Below the pieces are notes generated by a model that searched no databases, was not told where the DNA came from, and worked only from the letters and a program-made list of their open reading frames with translations. A stretch of DNA of 64,000 nt, taken from assembly GCA_964019695.1 (NCBI GenBank), contig OZ026528.1:54032495-54096494 (forward strand), given 5' to 3'. This document shows positions 11,601 through 24,300 of this stretch, piece after piece (the stretch's first letter is position 1; each line of letters opens with the position of its first letter). The position numbers and the translations under genes are program-made. Source of the DNA: Loripinus fragilis (Eukaryota > Mollusca > Bivalvia > Lucinida > Lucinidae).

Positions 11601-14600
11601 CCCGTTTCTTATTACAGACTGTGTCCATTTGTCTGTTGAGATGTTTTTCCAAGCCTTCCGAAAATGATACAGTCTGCCGCCAGTCGGTATGTGTGGCTTT
11701 GGCAGACTGTACTTGTCTGAGCCCGAAGAGTCTGGGCAGGCCTGGAAGAAACGGGCATCCCTATTTTAGACCTCCAGTTCCCTTGAACTTCTTATTACTC
11801 TTATTCTTAGAATAAGAGGAAGAGCCTTGGGAAAACTGTGATGATCTGGCAGGTTTAGATAAAACTTGGGGTTTGTCATTGTCAGAACTGTTAACTACCA
11901 TTTTAACAGCTGCTGGTTTAGAGACCCCCTTCTTCTTCTGCTTCTTAGCAGGAAGGTGAGCCACTGCAGCATTTTGCAAAGACCACCTTGTTAAGTCTTC
12001 TTTGTAGGTCTTGGCCACTTCAGGCATCTTGAGACCAAATAGGGTTGCAGACTCGATAGGCTGAACCCTAAGGGAAGATTTAACTGAAGCGTCCAAAGCA
12101 CACTTGTCTAGATATGCATCACGTCTAGCAAGTAGAGGGCCACTAGCAAGACGTACTAAAACATCAAACATGTGCATGTGCGACTGAGCTAAGGCCTGCA
12201 GGTACCTACGCACCTCAACAAGATCAGTTTGTGAGGGAGCAGGAGAATTCAAAGCAGAAAGAATTCCATAAAGAAACATGTTGGCATGGAAATTAATTTG
12301 TATACCAGCTCTAGCAAGTTTTTCCCATCCTTCTAGTTGTTGTAACTGTAAGGAATGGGAAGTTGGAAATAATGCACCCTGCTTCAGAACTTCTCTAAAA
12401 GATGGATCTATAGGCGGGTGGTCAATAACCATAGTCGGGTCAGAGATTTTATATGACTCTTGACTAAAGACTTTAGGTTTCATGTGTAAAGATGGAAACC
12501 TGTTAGTCATCAAACCTTTAGGATAACTATCTAAAGGGGATCCTTGAATAGGATTAGGCAACTGTATCCTAGAATTAATTTTAGATATAGAATCCAAAAT
12601 TAGTCTGCTTTCAGGCAGAACTGGGAGGACATTAGCCCTGGATTTTTTATCAAAAAAATCCAACGCTGAAGCCCCTGATTTTGGTTCTTCTTGAACAATA
12701 TCAGGGCAAAGATGAGTGCCTAAACGAGCACGAAGTGACTCTAAGGCCTCAAAGTAAGGTAACTGAGCAGACACTGAGGCCTGTTCAGAAGTGCCACTTT
12801 CATCATCCTCCTGCTTTTCCTGGTCCTGATCATCTGAGTTATCATCAGATCCGATGGTTTCACCAGGAAGAGGTGTTATTTGAATCTCTGGTTCTTCATA
12901 ATTTGAAGAAGCCTGGTTCAAATTATTGGGAATTGTCTTCTCAGAAGGTATAACCTTCCCAGAACTATTGCCCATTGAACCCTGAACGCAAGCAGTGTTA
13001 TGCTCGTCCATTGGGTCCGGATCAGGAGCCGTATGGGAGCGCACTGGCACCCTTTCTACCAATGTAGAACGGGAGCGAAGTCTCTTCTGGCTACCTGAGA
13101 AAGTTTTAAATTCTTCAGCCAAAAGCTGTTGAATTAAACTCCGCATGTCCGGTTGTATACCGTGACCAGGTTGTACACGGTGATCCTGGATATCATTTGC
13201 GGAGAACCCAGAAAATTCACTAGATCTAGTAGCCTGTGAAATAGGGTTATCTACGTGCCAAGACCTTGATTCTCGGGACATAGAACGGGAATGGTTTGAT
13301 CTTGAATAAGATTGAGACCTATCCCTGCTGTGTGGTCGAGATCCGTGGCGCCTACGATGGGAGCGACGGCTCGAACGGGAACGCTGGCCTTGTCGAGACC
13401 TTTAGTTTGGACTACCATCCGGCCTAGAACGACGGCTATGATTGCGTATAGCACGATAGCCATAGGCTCCCGGGCTGTGAGCGCGCAAGCCGCCAAGGCT
13501 ACGTTCCGAGCCAGAACTCGATGTTAGCGACGGCGATCGATGGTTCCTGGAAGAGCGATAAGATCGGCTCCTTGAGCGTACACTCGTGGAACCTTCGCAC
13601 TACCTGACTGGGAGCAATGGGACCGCCTCTAACGAGCACAGGAGCCATGCGACCGATCATCGTGTGTAACAGCCAGATCTGGATGTTCGGATGGGGATCG
13701 AGATCTTGGCCTAGAGGTGCCTGAACAAGAGTCAGGGACCTTCTGACACGACAGCTGGGATGAGTTACCAGTACCGTTCCCGGCAGTGGAAATCTCTGAA
13801 GAAAGCACCCCAGGATTTGAACCAGTTAAGGCCAAAGCCTGGGGGGAAGGAACTTCCACACCAACAACCGTATGGTTTTTGGCAACAGGACCCTTGTTAC
13901 CCTCAGAAAAGGGCAAGGAAGAATCCCTAGAAGAACCGACCTGCTGCACAGTCTCCCCAACCTTACATAAGTTTGACCGTTTAGAATCAGCCTTAGCTTT
14001 GGCAGCCGAAGCTTTAGACCAAAGAAAGGTGGTCCAAACGGAACAAACTTCGTTAGGATTGTTCTGAGAACAAACCCTGCACGCAAAACAAAGAGAATGG
14101 TTGTCCCAGTCCACAATGAAACGGGAACAACCTTTCCCTTTGATACCTACACATTGTCGCAACATTTCAGCTATCTGAAAATAAAATGAAAATTAAACAA
14201 AAATGAGAAAACAGCACAGTAATTTAAATCGACAAAAGCAAATTTATTTGCAAACGCAATCACGGGGGTCAAAGAGCTGCTCGAGCCAAGGATATAAAGA
14301 AGAGTAAGAACTCAACACGTCCTTCCGCTTTGATAAGCGCCGAGCAATAGAGGAAGTTTACAGATATTTTGTTATGAAGTGCATGACTTTACCGTGGTTG
14401 ATTTATTCACGGTTACCAATGTCTCTTCTACTATCGGCGGTCTGTCACGGCTGGTAATTAGATCGGCGCATTCTGGGGGAATAGAGGGTAGCATGAGTAA
14501 TATTATCGTAAGTTAGATGATATAAATAAGATATTTAGCAGCGGTTAGAAAATTCAGGATTGATCAGAATTTCCTGCTTCAGCTCTGGAATAGAATGCAT

Positions 14601-15312
14601 ATAGTATCTATATTTTTTGCTGAAATTTAGTTTTAACATACAGTCAAACTTTGATAGTTCGAAGTGCAAATTGATGGTTCGAACAACGGAATTGGCAATT
14701 TCCGTCAACTATCCAATGTATGGAACTACCCGAATATCTACCATTTCTTTAGTGCCAGAAGAACCAGACGAATGTCATCTCATCGTGTAAGTAAGAAGTT
14801 AAAAAAATCAATCAGAAACTAACTTCACTTATAATTATTCTCAACTACCGAGTCCAAAACATTACAGGAAACCCCTGAAGAGTTATTATAGACTAAACCT
14901 AGGTCAAGCTAGTCATGTTCAAGCCATGTACAAAGCCCAGAAGTCACTAGTGGTTGCAGCCCTGCCTAGATTTTTCAGTCACGTTCTTGTACATTTCCCA
15001 CTTCAGTCTGGTCAGGACATGCCACCCAGTTGTCAAAAGCGAGAAACCCCAAACATTAGCATGCGCTTCTCCAGTACAGCAGTCATAAGCAGCATTTCTC
15101 TGTCCAAGGAAGTTTCAGTCCCCTATATTATCATGGTCAATAACCAACATGGGCTATAAGAATAAGAGACTTGCTTAGTAACAGGAAAAATGCCAAATGT
15201 ACTGGAAAGCTACAAACGCTTAAATGGGTCTAAATGAGTTTCGATCAAGACGACTACCCCCGCAGCTACTTTCTTTCTAACTTCACTTTTAACTTTCCGT
15301 TTTTATACCAAA

Positions 15313-15366
<54 letters not shown>

Positions 15367-18300
15367 AGCTTCACTGACTTATAGTGCGAATCATGTTTAC
15401 TGTCGTCGCCCTGGGCCCGGTCACCTGTAAAACTAACGGTACCGGGACCCAACTCACGACAGTAAACAAGAAACGGATTATACACTGGCAATGCTCAGAG
15501 TACAGTCTGGTCTGAGCCTTCACAGAATATTGCAAAGCCCATAAATTTGTATGTGTGTTGGGATTAACTTTCTTCGAGAATTCTAGCAGGAGTTTTAAAT
15601 GTGAAAAAGGCTTGGGGAACCAGCTTTTCCCTTTGAATAATTGAAGATTTTAAGGTTTGAACAATAGAGGTTGAATTTGTATAGTGCATATGGGTGTAAA
15701 TTTGGGACCAACTGCATTCTTCTAAGTTTTAAGGGTCTTCGTGTAAGTAACGTTCGAGCCAGCGAAGGTTGACTGTAGTTAAACTGGATGTTTACCATGA
15801 AATAGGCTTAAAGCTACTGGTTTCTATTGATATTTTATGCTTTTAAGCTAAATTAAGTGATTTAAAAACCAATTTGGCTCCATTCAGAATTCAACAGACA
15901 GCATTTCCTGAATGAGAATTGCTGACTGCTCTTATCCCTGTATTGGACATCAAAAGTTTATAGATATCCTGTTAACCTCTTCCTCATTATTCACGACAAA
16001 TGTTGTCTGCTAGCTCATGTACTGATGTGCTTTGGCAGCATACATATGCAAACAAAATTGACCCAGATAAGCTTCCTTGGTAGTAGTTTGTAATGTTTGC
16101 TGCCATGATAAACAAAGTCTTGAGTGCATTTCAACATATGCAGCAGCCTTAATAAGCAGACAGCATTTTCAGGGTTTAAAAATATTACAGAAAGAAATCA
16201 ATTTTAATGTACCAGTGCATATTTTTTTTTTCTAACCAAATAAATCATGATATTCTGTATGAATTGTCTCAGGGCCAGCAGATGATTCACAGTGAATATC
16301 AAGACTGATTTGCTTCCAAAATTATAGGAAAATGTTTGTGGATGAGGGGCACTGTTGCTCAGTTGTAGAGAGATCGAGGGGTCGCTAGATCAAGACTTAC
16401 TAGAGGTACTGAGCTGTGTTCTTAAGCAAGGCACTATCCTCTGCTTAGTACTGGTTCAACCCAGGAAGACAGAAAATTGTCCTGACATGACTGAAAAATT
16501 GTTGACTGGGATGTAAAGCATCAACACAAACATACATATATGTTTGGGGTCCTCTGCAGTTGTAAATTGTAACATTCTGATACATTTGAGAGATAATAAA
16601 ATGTTTTGTATTTTTCTTACTTTCATAGACAAGTCGTATAATAGCGAAGATTGCCTGCTGGAGCAAAGATACTATGGACCATAATGACCTCAAGTTTTAT
16701 CTCAATTGGTTGAAAGATCAACTCAGACAACCAGTGAGTATGAAATACAAATAAAATGAGCCGCAGCATGAGATTTCCAACAATTTGATATTTTGATAAG
16801 TGTAGACTCGGACAATCCTCTGCAGCCTCCTGTTAAGCTTAGAAACTCCAAATGATGTTCAGTCAGTAGCTTAACAATCATAGAATACTCAAGCGACTAG
16901 CAAAGGCTCTGATCAGACTGTGCGTATTCGCAGGCTGATCTGAGGCTTTGCTGGCCACACATACCAATTTCTTGGAAATCTCATGCACTGGCTCAAATGA
17001 TGAAATCATCCCAATCATATTGGCCAGCCGGTGAGATAAATAGAGGATCTTGCATGAGTGCTCATGTATTATTGAATTTATTAAACAAGTTGGGGAAGGC
17101 AAGGAAATTTGAGGCTTGCGGAGCATTTTATCACTTTTTCACAAGTTTAAAAAATTCAATAATACAGGAGTATGAATGTTAGATTCTATTTATTATATGA
17201 CATTAAAATTACTGTGCAATCATGAAAATCTCTCATTTTTGGCGTGAAAACGTTAGGGGTTTGCCATATATACATGACATTGTTAAAAGTGTCATTTCAT
17301 AAAGTTACCCTAAAATCTGTAAACCACTTAGGGGATAACTGTATTCAAAATTTTCATTTGGGGAGATATATCGTCGGATATATGGTCGGAAGTTTAGTTT
17401 TACGGCAACGCGGGAGCGGAGCCGTAAAACATGATTTCCGAACGTATATCCGATGATACACCTCCCTAAATGAAAATTTTGAATATGTTTATCCCCATTC
17501 TAATGCACTTCTGCAATTTCGCCTCAAATTGGAGTGTTGCAAGCCGCATAAAGCGGCACGTTATCTAACGATATGTGACACAATTAATGACATCAAACTA
17601 TTTCCGACAGTATATTGCATATATAAAGTCGCAATTTTTTTGACGTTATCCAATCAGATGTCGCGTTACAAATGCAAGTGCATTAGAATAGTGGTTTATT
17701 GATTTTAATGCATGGCGTTATTTCACCCCCAGACTCGACATCCTGTGATAATGAAACTTATTGCATAATTATGGCATCTGCTGTTGTAATCTGCTGAAAT
17801 ATTTAGAAGTCTCTTGGTTAAACAGTACAGACCCTGCTTGTCTCTTTACTTACATTAGTAAAAAATTTAGCAAATAAGGCAGCAGACGACTTAAGTATAC
17901 ATTTTCAGATGCAATTTGGTAGGAGCTTTAAGGGTTAAAATCATTTTTAGATTCTTTACTTGTTAATGTCATCTACTGAAAGCAAACAGTGATGATATTG
18001 ATTGCATCTGATCTGGGTCTGCACTGTTTGTCCATAAAAAGGCTTAAATGGCTGAAAAAGATACCACTGGAGATGTGCACAAAATTTGAAACCTGAGGGA
18101 TTTTGCTGACATGATGTTTTCCATAGAAAAAACAGCCATTATATAGATAAAATTGTATCTTACGCCATGTACTTTATGCGAGTTACCTAACAAGGAACGC
18201 TTTGGTGAGATATCACTCTTTCTATGGTGATTAAGGTATAAATAGTTTCATGTAAAAACAGGATTTTTTTTATTATTTTTACATTGAAATAAGTGTCTTT

Positions 18301-21300
18301 TTTATCCAGATCCAAATCCTTTAGGTGTGGTATTATTTATGTAGAGATATATGTTATTTTGAGTACTCACAACATATATTTTGGTTGAGAAATAAAAATA
18401 CCAATTTTTGATTGTGCACTCTTATCTAAAGGCCTGGCTCCAGGATTACAAAGCTTTTTTCTCGCTCAATTCAGCTGAGAAAGAAATTTATTCTGTTCAT
18501 AAATGTGAAAATGCTAACAATTGGTAGGAGCTTTAAGGGTTAAAATCATTTTTAGATTCTATACTTGTTAATGTCATCTACTGAAAGCCTGATTGCATCA
18601 ATAAAAAATTGTAATATTTCCATGTTTCTAAATGAAATTATTTATACTTTAATCACCATAGAAAGAGTGATATCTCACTAAGCAGAGATATCTGTTCTGA
18701 TATTGTCGATGAATATATGGGCCTCGTAGGGAGAAAAATTGTCGTCAGGGTTTTCAACCAGGCAAGACTCAATCTAGCTTGCTCAGTTACATAAACTATC
18801 TAGCATACCATCTATCAGCTAGCATGCAGCAAGTATAGCTAATATTATTTTCAAAGAACAAATTACAGGTGCTGATCAGACTGCTTGGTTGTGCTGTCTG
18901 GTCTGCTCCTTTTGATGTTCACATGCAGCAAAGTTAGGGTTTTTCGCAACAAGGTCCATATAACATAGGTTTAGATAAACAAAAATTTTTAGCATAAAAT
19001 TGTAAATATTTTCTTACCCATAATTTTTAGCATATACTTTGGGAGCTCAAAATAAATGTCAATAACCGTCTCATTGAGGCGATTCTTTTGAGTACCCACA
19101 ACATATGCTTTGGTTTGAGAAATAAGAAAATTATTTTTCTGGTACGCACTCTTAACTAAAGGCACGTCATATATGTTTATACCCCCCGCAAACTTTGTTT
19201 GTAGGGGGTATACTGTTTTCACATTGTCCGTCCGTGCGTCCGTCCGTCCGTGCGTCCGTCCGTCCGTCCGTAACGCTTTGTTTCCTTAATAACTCGAAGA
19301 GTCATTGCTGGATTTTCATCAAACCTCGTCCGTAACGCTTTGTTTCCTTAATAACTCGAAGAGTCATAGCTGGATTTTCATCAAACCTTGCAAACTTGTT
19401 CATATATGCAAGACAAATACTTTAGACAAAAAAAAGGGGCTAGGGGCCAATTCTATTAGAGTTATTTCCCTTTGTAGTTCTAAATGGCTTTTAATATAGT
19501 GCTTTATGCTTATGCTATTATAGGCCATACACTGATTTTCATCAAACCTTGCAAACAAGTTCATATATGCAAGACAAATACTTTAGACAAAAAAGTAAGG
19601 GCTAGGGGCCGATTCTTTTAGAGTTATTTCCCTTTGTAGTTCTAAATGGCTTTTAATATAGTGCTTTATGCTTATGCTATTTTAGGCCATACAGGGGCCA
19701 ATCAACTCCTACCACAGCTTTAGATGGAACAATTTCCCTTTGTAGTTCTAAATGGCTTTTAATATAGTGCTTTATGCTTATGCTATTATAGGCCATACAG
19801 GGGCCAATCAACTCCTACCACAGCTTTCGATGGAACAATTTGATACTTTTCCTATACAATGTAGACACATTGAACATATGCATGAAGGAGTTTAGTTCGG
19901 AAAAAATAATTTTTGATAAAATGACAGCTGTGAGAATTAGACAATTTTTCCCTTATAAGGTATTTGTATATGCATAGACGGTGCCTTTATGGGCCGATCA
20001 ACTCCTACCACAGCTTTTTATGGAGCAATTTGATACTTTGCCTATACAATGTAGACACATTTAACATATGCATGAAGGAGTTTGGTTCACAAAAAATAAT
20101 TTTTGAAGAAATGACAGCTGTGAGAACTTAGACAATTTTTCCAACTTTTGTATATGCATTGATGGTGCCTTCATGGGTTGATCAACTCCTACCACAGCTT
20201 TTGATGGAACAATTTGATACTTTGCCAGTACAATGTAGACACATTGAACATATGCATGAAGGAGTTTGGTTCACAAAAATAATTTTGACAAAATGACAGC
20301 TGTCAGAACTTAGACAATTATTCCCTTATATGGCTTTTGTATATGCATTGATAGTGCCTTTATGGGCCGATCAACTCCTACCACAGCTTTTGATGAAGCA
20401 ATTTGATACTTTGTCAATACAATGTAGACACAATGAACATATGCATGAAGGAGTTTATAAGTTTTGTTGAACTTAGACAATTATTCCCTTATATGGCTTT
20501 TGTATATGCATGGATAGTGCCTTTATGGGCCGATCAACTCCTACTACAGCTTTTGATGGAGCAATTTAATACTTTGCAGATACAATGTAGACACATTGAA
20601 CATATGCATGAAGGAGTTTATAATTTTTGTTTGCACAGATTCTACTGAAATCTTCTTATCAAAACTAAGGTCTTCTTGTTCGAACTATAACTTGCCAAGT
20701 TTTTTCACTGACTCTTACTGTGCGGGGGGGTATCTAATAAGCATTGCTTATTGACTTTTTTCATTTTACAGGGTAATGAGTACCTACAGACAGCAGCTAG
20801 ATGCCTACAGATGATGCTAAGAATAAACACCTACAGAGAAATGTTCGTACAAGTAGATGGCATTCCAACGTAAGTCTCTTAGTGTGTTGGTAGATGTCTC
20901 TTAGCTGTCTTTAGCTTATATGTGTATTGGGATCACAGGGATGACATTTAGCATAGGTCCAATTAAGCACTGAACATGAAAAGATATTCAGTGAAAAAGT
21001 ATGTTAACCAACACCTATAACAAGTTGCAAAAAGAAATATTTTAAGCATGTGGTAAAAATTCTTAAATTTGATTGCCTGTATGACATACTGGTTACAAAG
21101 GAATTTACACTCTTGGCTATTTCACATGAACATTGTTTATTCTAAATCATATTATACTTGGTTATATCATTTTACACACCAAATTTGACCAAATAAGCAT
21201 GAGCATAAGATGGCATCCTCATCATAAATTTATGGCGGAGCACAGTGACTCGATGGTGGGGTGCTCAACTTCAGGTCAAGGGGTCACTGGTTTGAGCCTT

Positions 21301-24300
21301 ACCTGTGGCACTGTGTTTGTCCTTCAGCAAGACAATCTGTTTAGTACTTGTTCAACCCAGGAAAAGTCCCAACATGACTGAATATTTTTACTTGGAGGAC
21401 ATAAAGCATCAATTCAAACTTTCTCCACTTCTGTTTATTACAGGATATTATCAGTGTTGGCAGCAAGTAAAGTTGGTTTCCAAATACAGTATCAGTTGAC
21501 CTTCTGTCTCTGGTGTTTGACCTTCAACTCTACCCTCATTGAGAAAATGAACAAGTAAGTTCTAGTAAAGTTGGTTTCTAGATCCAATATCAGTTGACCT
21601 TCTGCCTCTGGTGTTTGACCTTCAACTCTACCCTCATTGAGAAGATGAACAAGTAAGTTCTAGTAAAGTTGGTTTCCAAATACAGTATCAGTTGACCTTC
21701 TGTCTCTGGTGTTTGACCTTCAACTCTACTCTCATTGAGAAGATGAACAAGTAAGTTCTAGTAAAGTTGGTTTCTAGATCCAATATCAGTTGACCTTCTG
21801 CCTCTGGTGTTTGACCTTCAACTCTACACTCATTGAGAAAAGGAACAAGTAAGTTCTAGTAAAGCTGGTTTTCAGACCCAGTATCAGTTGACCTTCTGCC
21901 TCTGGTGTTTGACCTTCAACTCTACCCTCATTGAGAAGATGAACAAGTAAGTTCTTGTAAAGTTGGTTTTCAGATCCAGTATCAGTTGACCTTCTGTCTC
22001 TGGTGTTTGACCTTCAACTCTACCCTCATTGAGAAAATGAACAAGTAAGTTCTAGTAAAGTTGGTTTTCAGATCCAGTATCAGTTGACTTTCTGTCTCTG
22101 GTGTTTGACCTTCAACTCTACCCTCATTGAGAAAATGAACAAGTAAGTTCTAGTAAAGTTGGTTTTCAGATCCAGTATCAGTTGACCTTCTGTCTCTGGT
22201 GTTTGACCTTCAACTCTACCCTCATTGAGAAAATGAACAGGTAAGTTCTAGTAAAGTTGGTTTCCAAATACAGTATCAGTTGACCTTCTGTCTCTGGTGT
22301 TTGACCTTCAACTCTACTCTCATTGAGAAAATGAACAAGTAAGTTCTAGTAAAGTGGTTTTCAGATCCAGTATCAGTTGACTTTCTGTCTCTGGTGTTTG
22401 ACCTTCAACTCTACCCTCATTGAGAAGATGAACAAGTAAGTTCTAGTAAAGTTGGTTTTCAGATCCAGTATCAGTTGACCTTCTGTCTCTAGTGTTTGAC
22501 CTTCAACTCTACTCTCATTGAGAAAATGAACAAGTAAGTTCTAGTAAAGTTGGTTTCAAGATCCAGTATCAGTTGACCTTCTGTCTCTGGTGTTTGACCT
22601 TCAACTCTACTCTCATTGAGAAGATGAACAAGTAAGTTCTAGTTAAGTTAGTTTCCAGATCCAGTATCAGTTGACCTTCTTTCTCTGGTGTTTGACCTTC
22701 AACTCTACTCTCATTGAGAAGATGAACAAGTAAGTTCTAGTAAAGTTGGTTTTCAGATCCAGTATCAGTTGACCTTCTGTCTCTGGTGTTTGACCTTCAA
22801 CTCTACCCTCATTGAGAAGATGAACAAGTAAGTTCTAGTAAAGTTGGTTTCCAGATCCAGTATCAGTTGACCTTCTGTCTCTGGTGTTTGACCTTCAACT
22901 CTACTCTCATTGAGAAAATGAACAAGTAAGTTCTAGTAAAGTGGTTTTCAGATCCAGTATCAGTTGACTTTCTGTCTCTGGTGTTTGACCTTCAACTCTA
23001 CCCTCATTGAGAAGATGAACAAGTAAGTTCTTGTAAAGTTGGTTTTCAGATCCAGTATCAGTTGACCTTCTGTCTCTGGTGTTTGACCTTCAACTCTACC
23101 CTCATTGAGAAGATGAACAAGTAAGTCAGGAGTGGGGGGATAATTTTGACAGCAGGTTAATTTTGACAGTGAGTAAAATATAGAAATCCATTTGTTAAAT
23201 TTTGACAGCTATTAAAATAGGACAGCAGGTAAATTTGACAGTTTGTAAATTTGGATGACAGGTAAATCTGGACAGTGGGTTGATTTAGGGAGCAGATCTT
23301 GGACCACCAAAAGTGTCTGAGTTGGTGAAAGGAAGGGCATCCTGCCATAAAACTTTGCTACAATTATCTAAATGGCTATCTGGAAATACTTTAATATAGT
23401 GGACCTATGTGGAATCCTGCCATATAAGAGGATGTGTCCACACTTGTGTGGTTGAATAATATACTACTGTATTTCATCTCCATTTTTATACTACAATCAA
23501 TACGCCCGGGCCCAAATATCATTTTTAATGATCAGTTTTATCGGGCAAGGGTTAGTTTTATTTCACGGTTGATGTCGGCCATTTCAATTTCTCAATGAAT
23601 ATGCAAGCGTCTTTCAAACATTGATCATGTTTTGGGGAGTGTGGCTGTAAACCTCCCCAACAATTATTTAGCCTGTCCAATACAGTTGACGCGATAAGAT
23701 CATGTCAACTGTATCAGGGAGGCTGAATAATTGCTTCCTTAAGGAGTCATTTAGTCGTAGGCTGAAAACTCGCTTTCTTGAAGATGTATCCATAGAGAGG
23801 CATTTATAACAGAACTGCTGTTTATTCCATATTGGTTACATTGACGGAATAAAGCGCATTTTATATGAAAACATTGTTTTCCTAAGAAATGTGGAATCAT
23901 CTCTATATAGAGATGCAACCAGATTTTTGCTCCAGACTGAATAATTGTCTTCTTAAGAAATTTGGAATCATTTCTATATAGAGATGAATCCACATTTCTT
24001 GAGAAAACAATTATTCAGTCTTGACCAAAAATTTGGTTACATCCCTATATAGAAATGATTCCACATTTCTTAAGAAAACAAGTATTCAATCTTGGCCAAA
24101 AATCTGGTTACATCCCTATATGGAAATGATTCCACATTTCTTAAGAAAACAATTATTCAGTCTGGGCTATAAATCTGGTTGCATCTCTATATAGAAATGA
24201 TTCCACATTTCTTAAGAATATAATGTTTTTATATCAAAATGTGTTTTTCGTCTATGTAATTTATACGGAATAAACAGCATTTTTGTTATAGATGCCCCTC

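Larger units (their letters stand above)
8278..14526 (-). mobile_element. DIRS-type tyrosine-recombinase retrotransposon, full length but broken
   Basis: A 6.2-kb element in intron 5 of ATP6V1H, reversed relative to the gene. It has 38-bp terminal inverted repeats (8278-8315 and 14489-14526, one mismatch). In element order it carries a gag-like region, a reverse transcriptase-RNase H region and a tyrosine recombinase. This domain set, with a recombinase instead of an integrase and inverted ends, defines the DIRS group. No target-site duplication is visible, as expected for recombinase-mediated insertion. Several frame breaks make this copy non-coding as it stands. Confidence 0.92.

Noticed and set aside
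21542..23120. Sixteen additional true exons of ATP6V1H
   Set aside because: The units lack the exon's 5' part and its acceptor, and reading through a unit meets TAA at the donor; kept as an array and a splicing hypothesis only.
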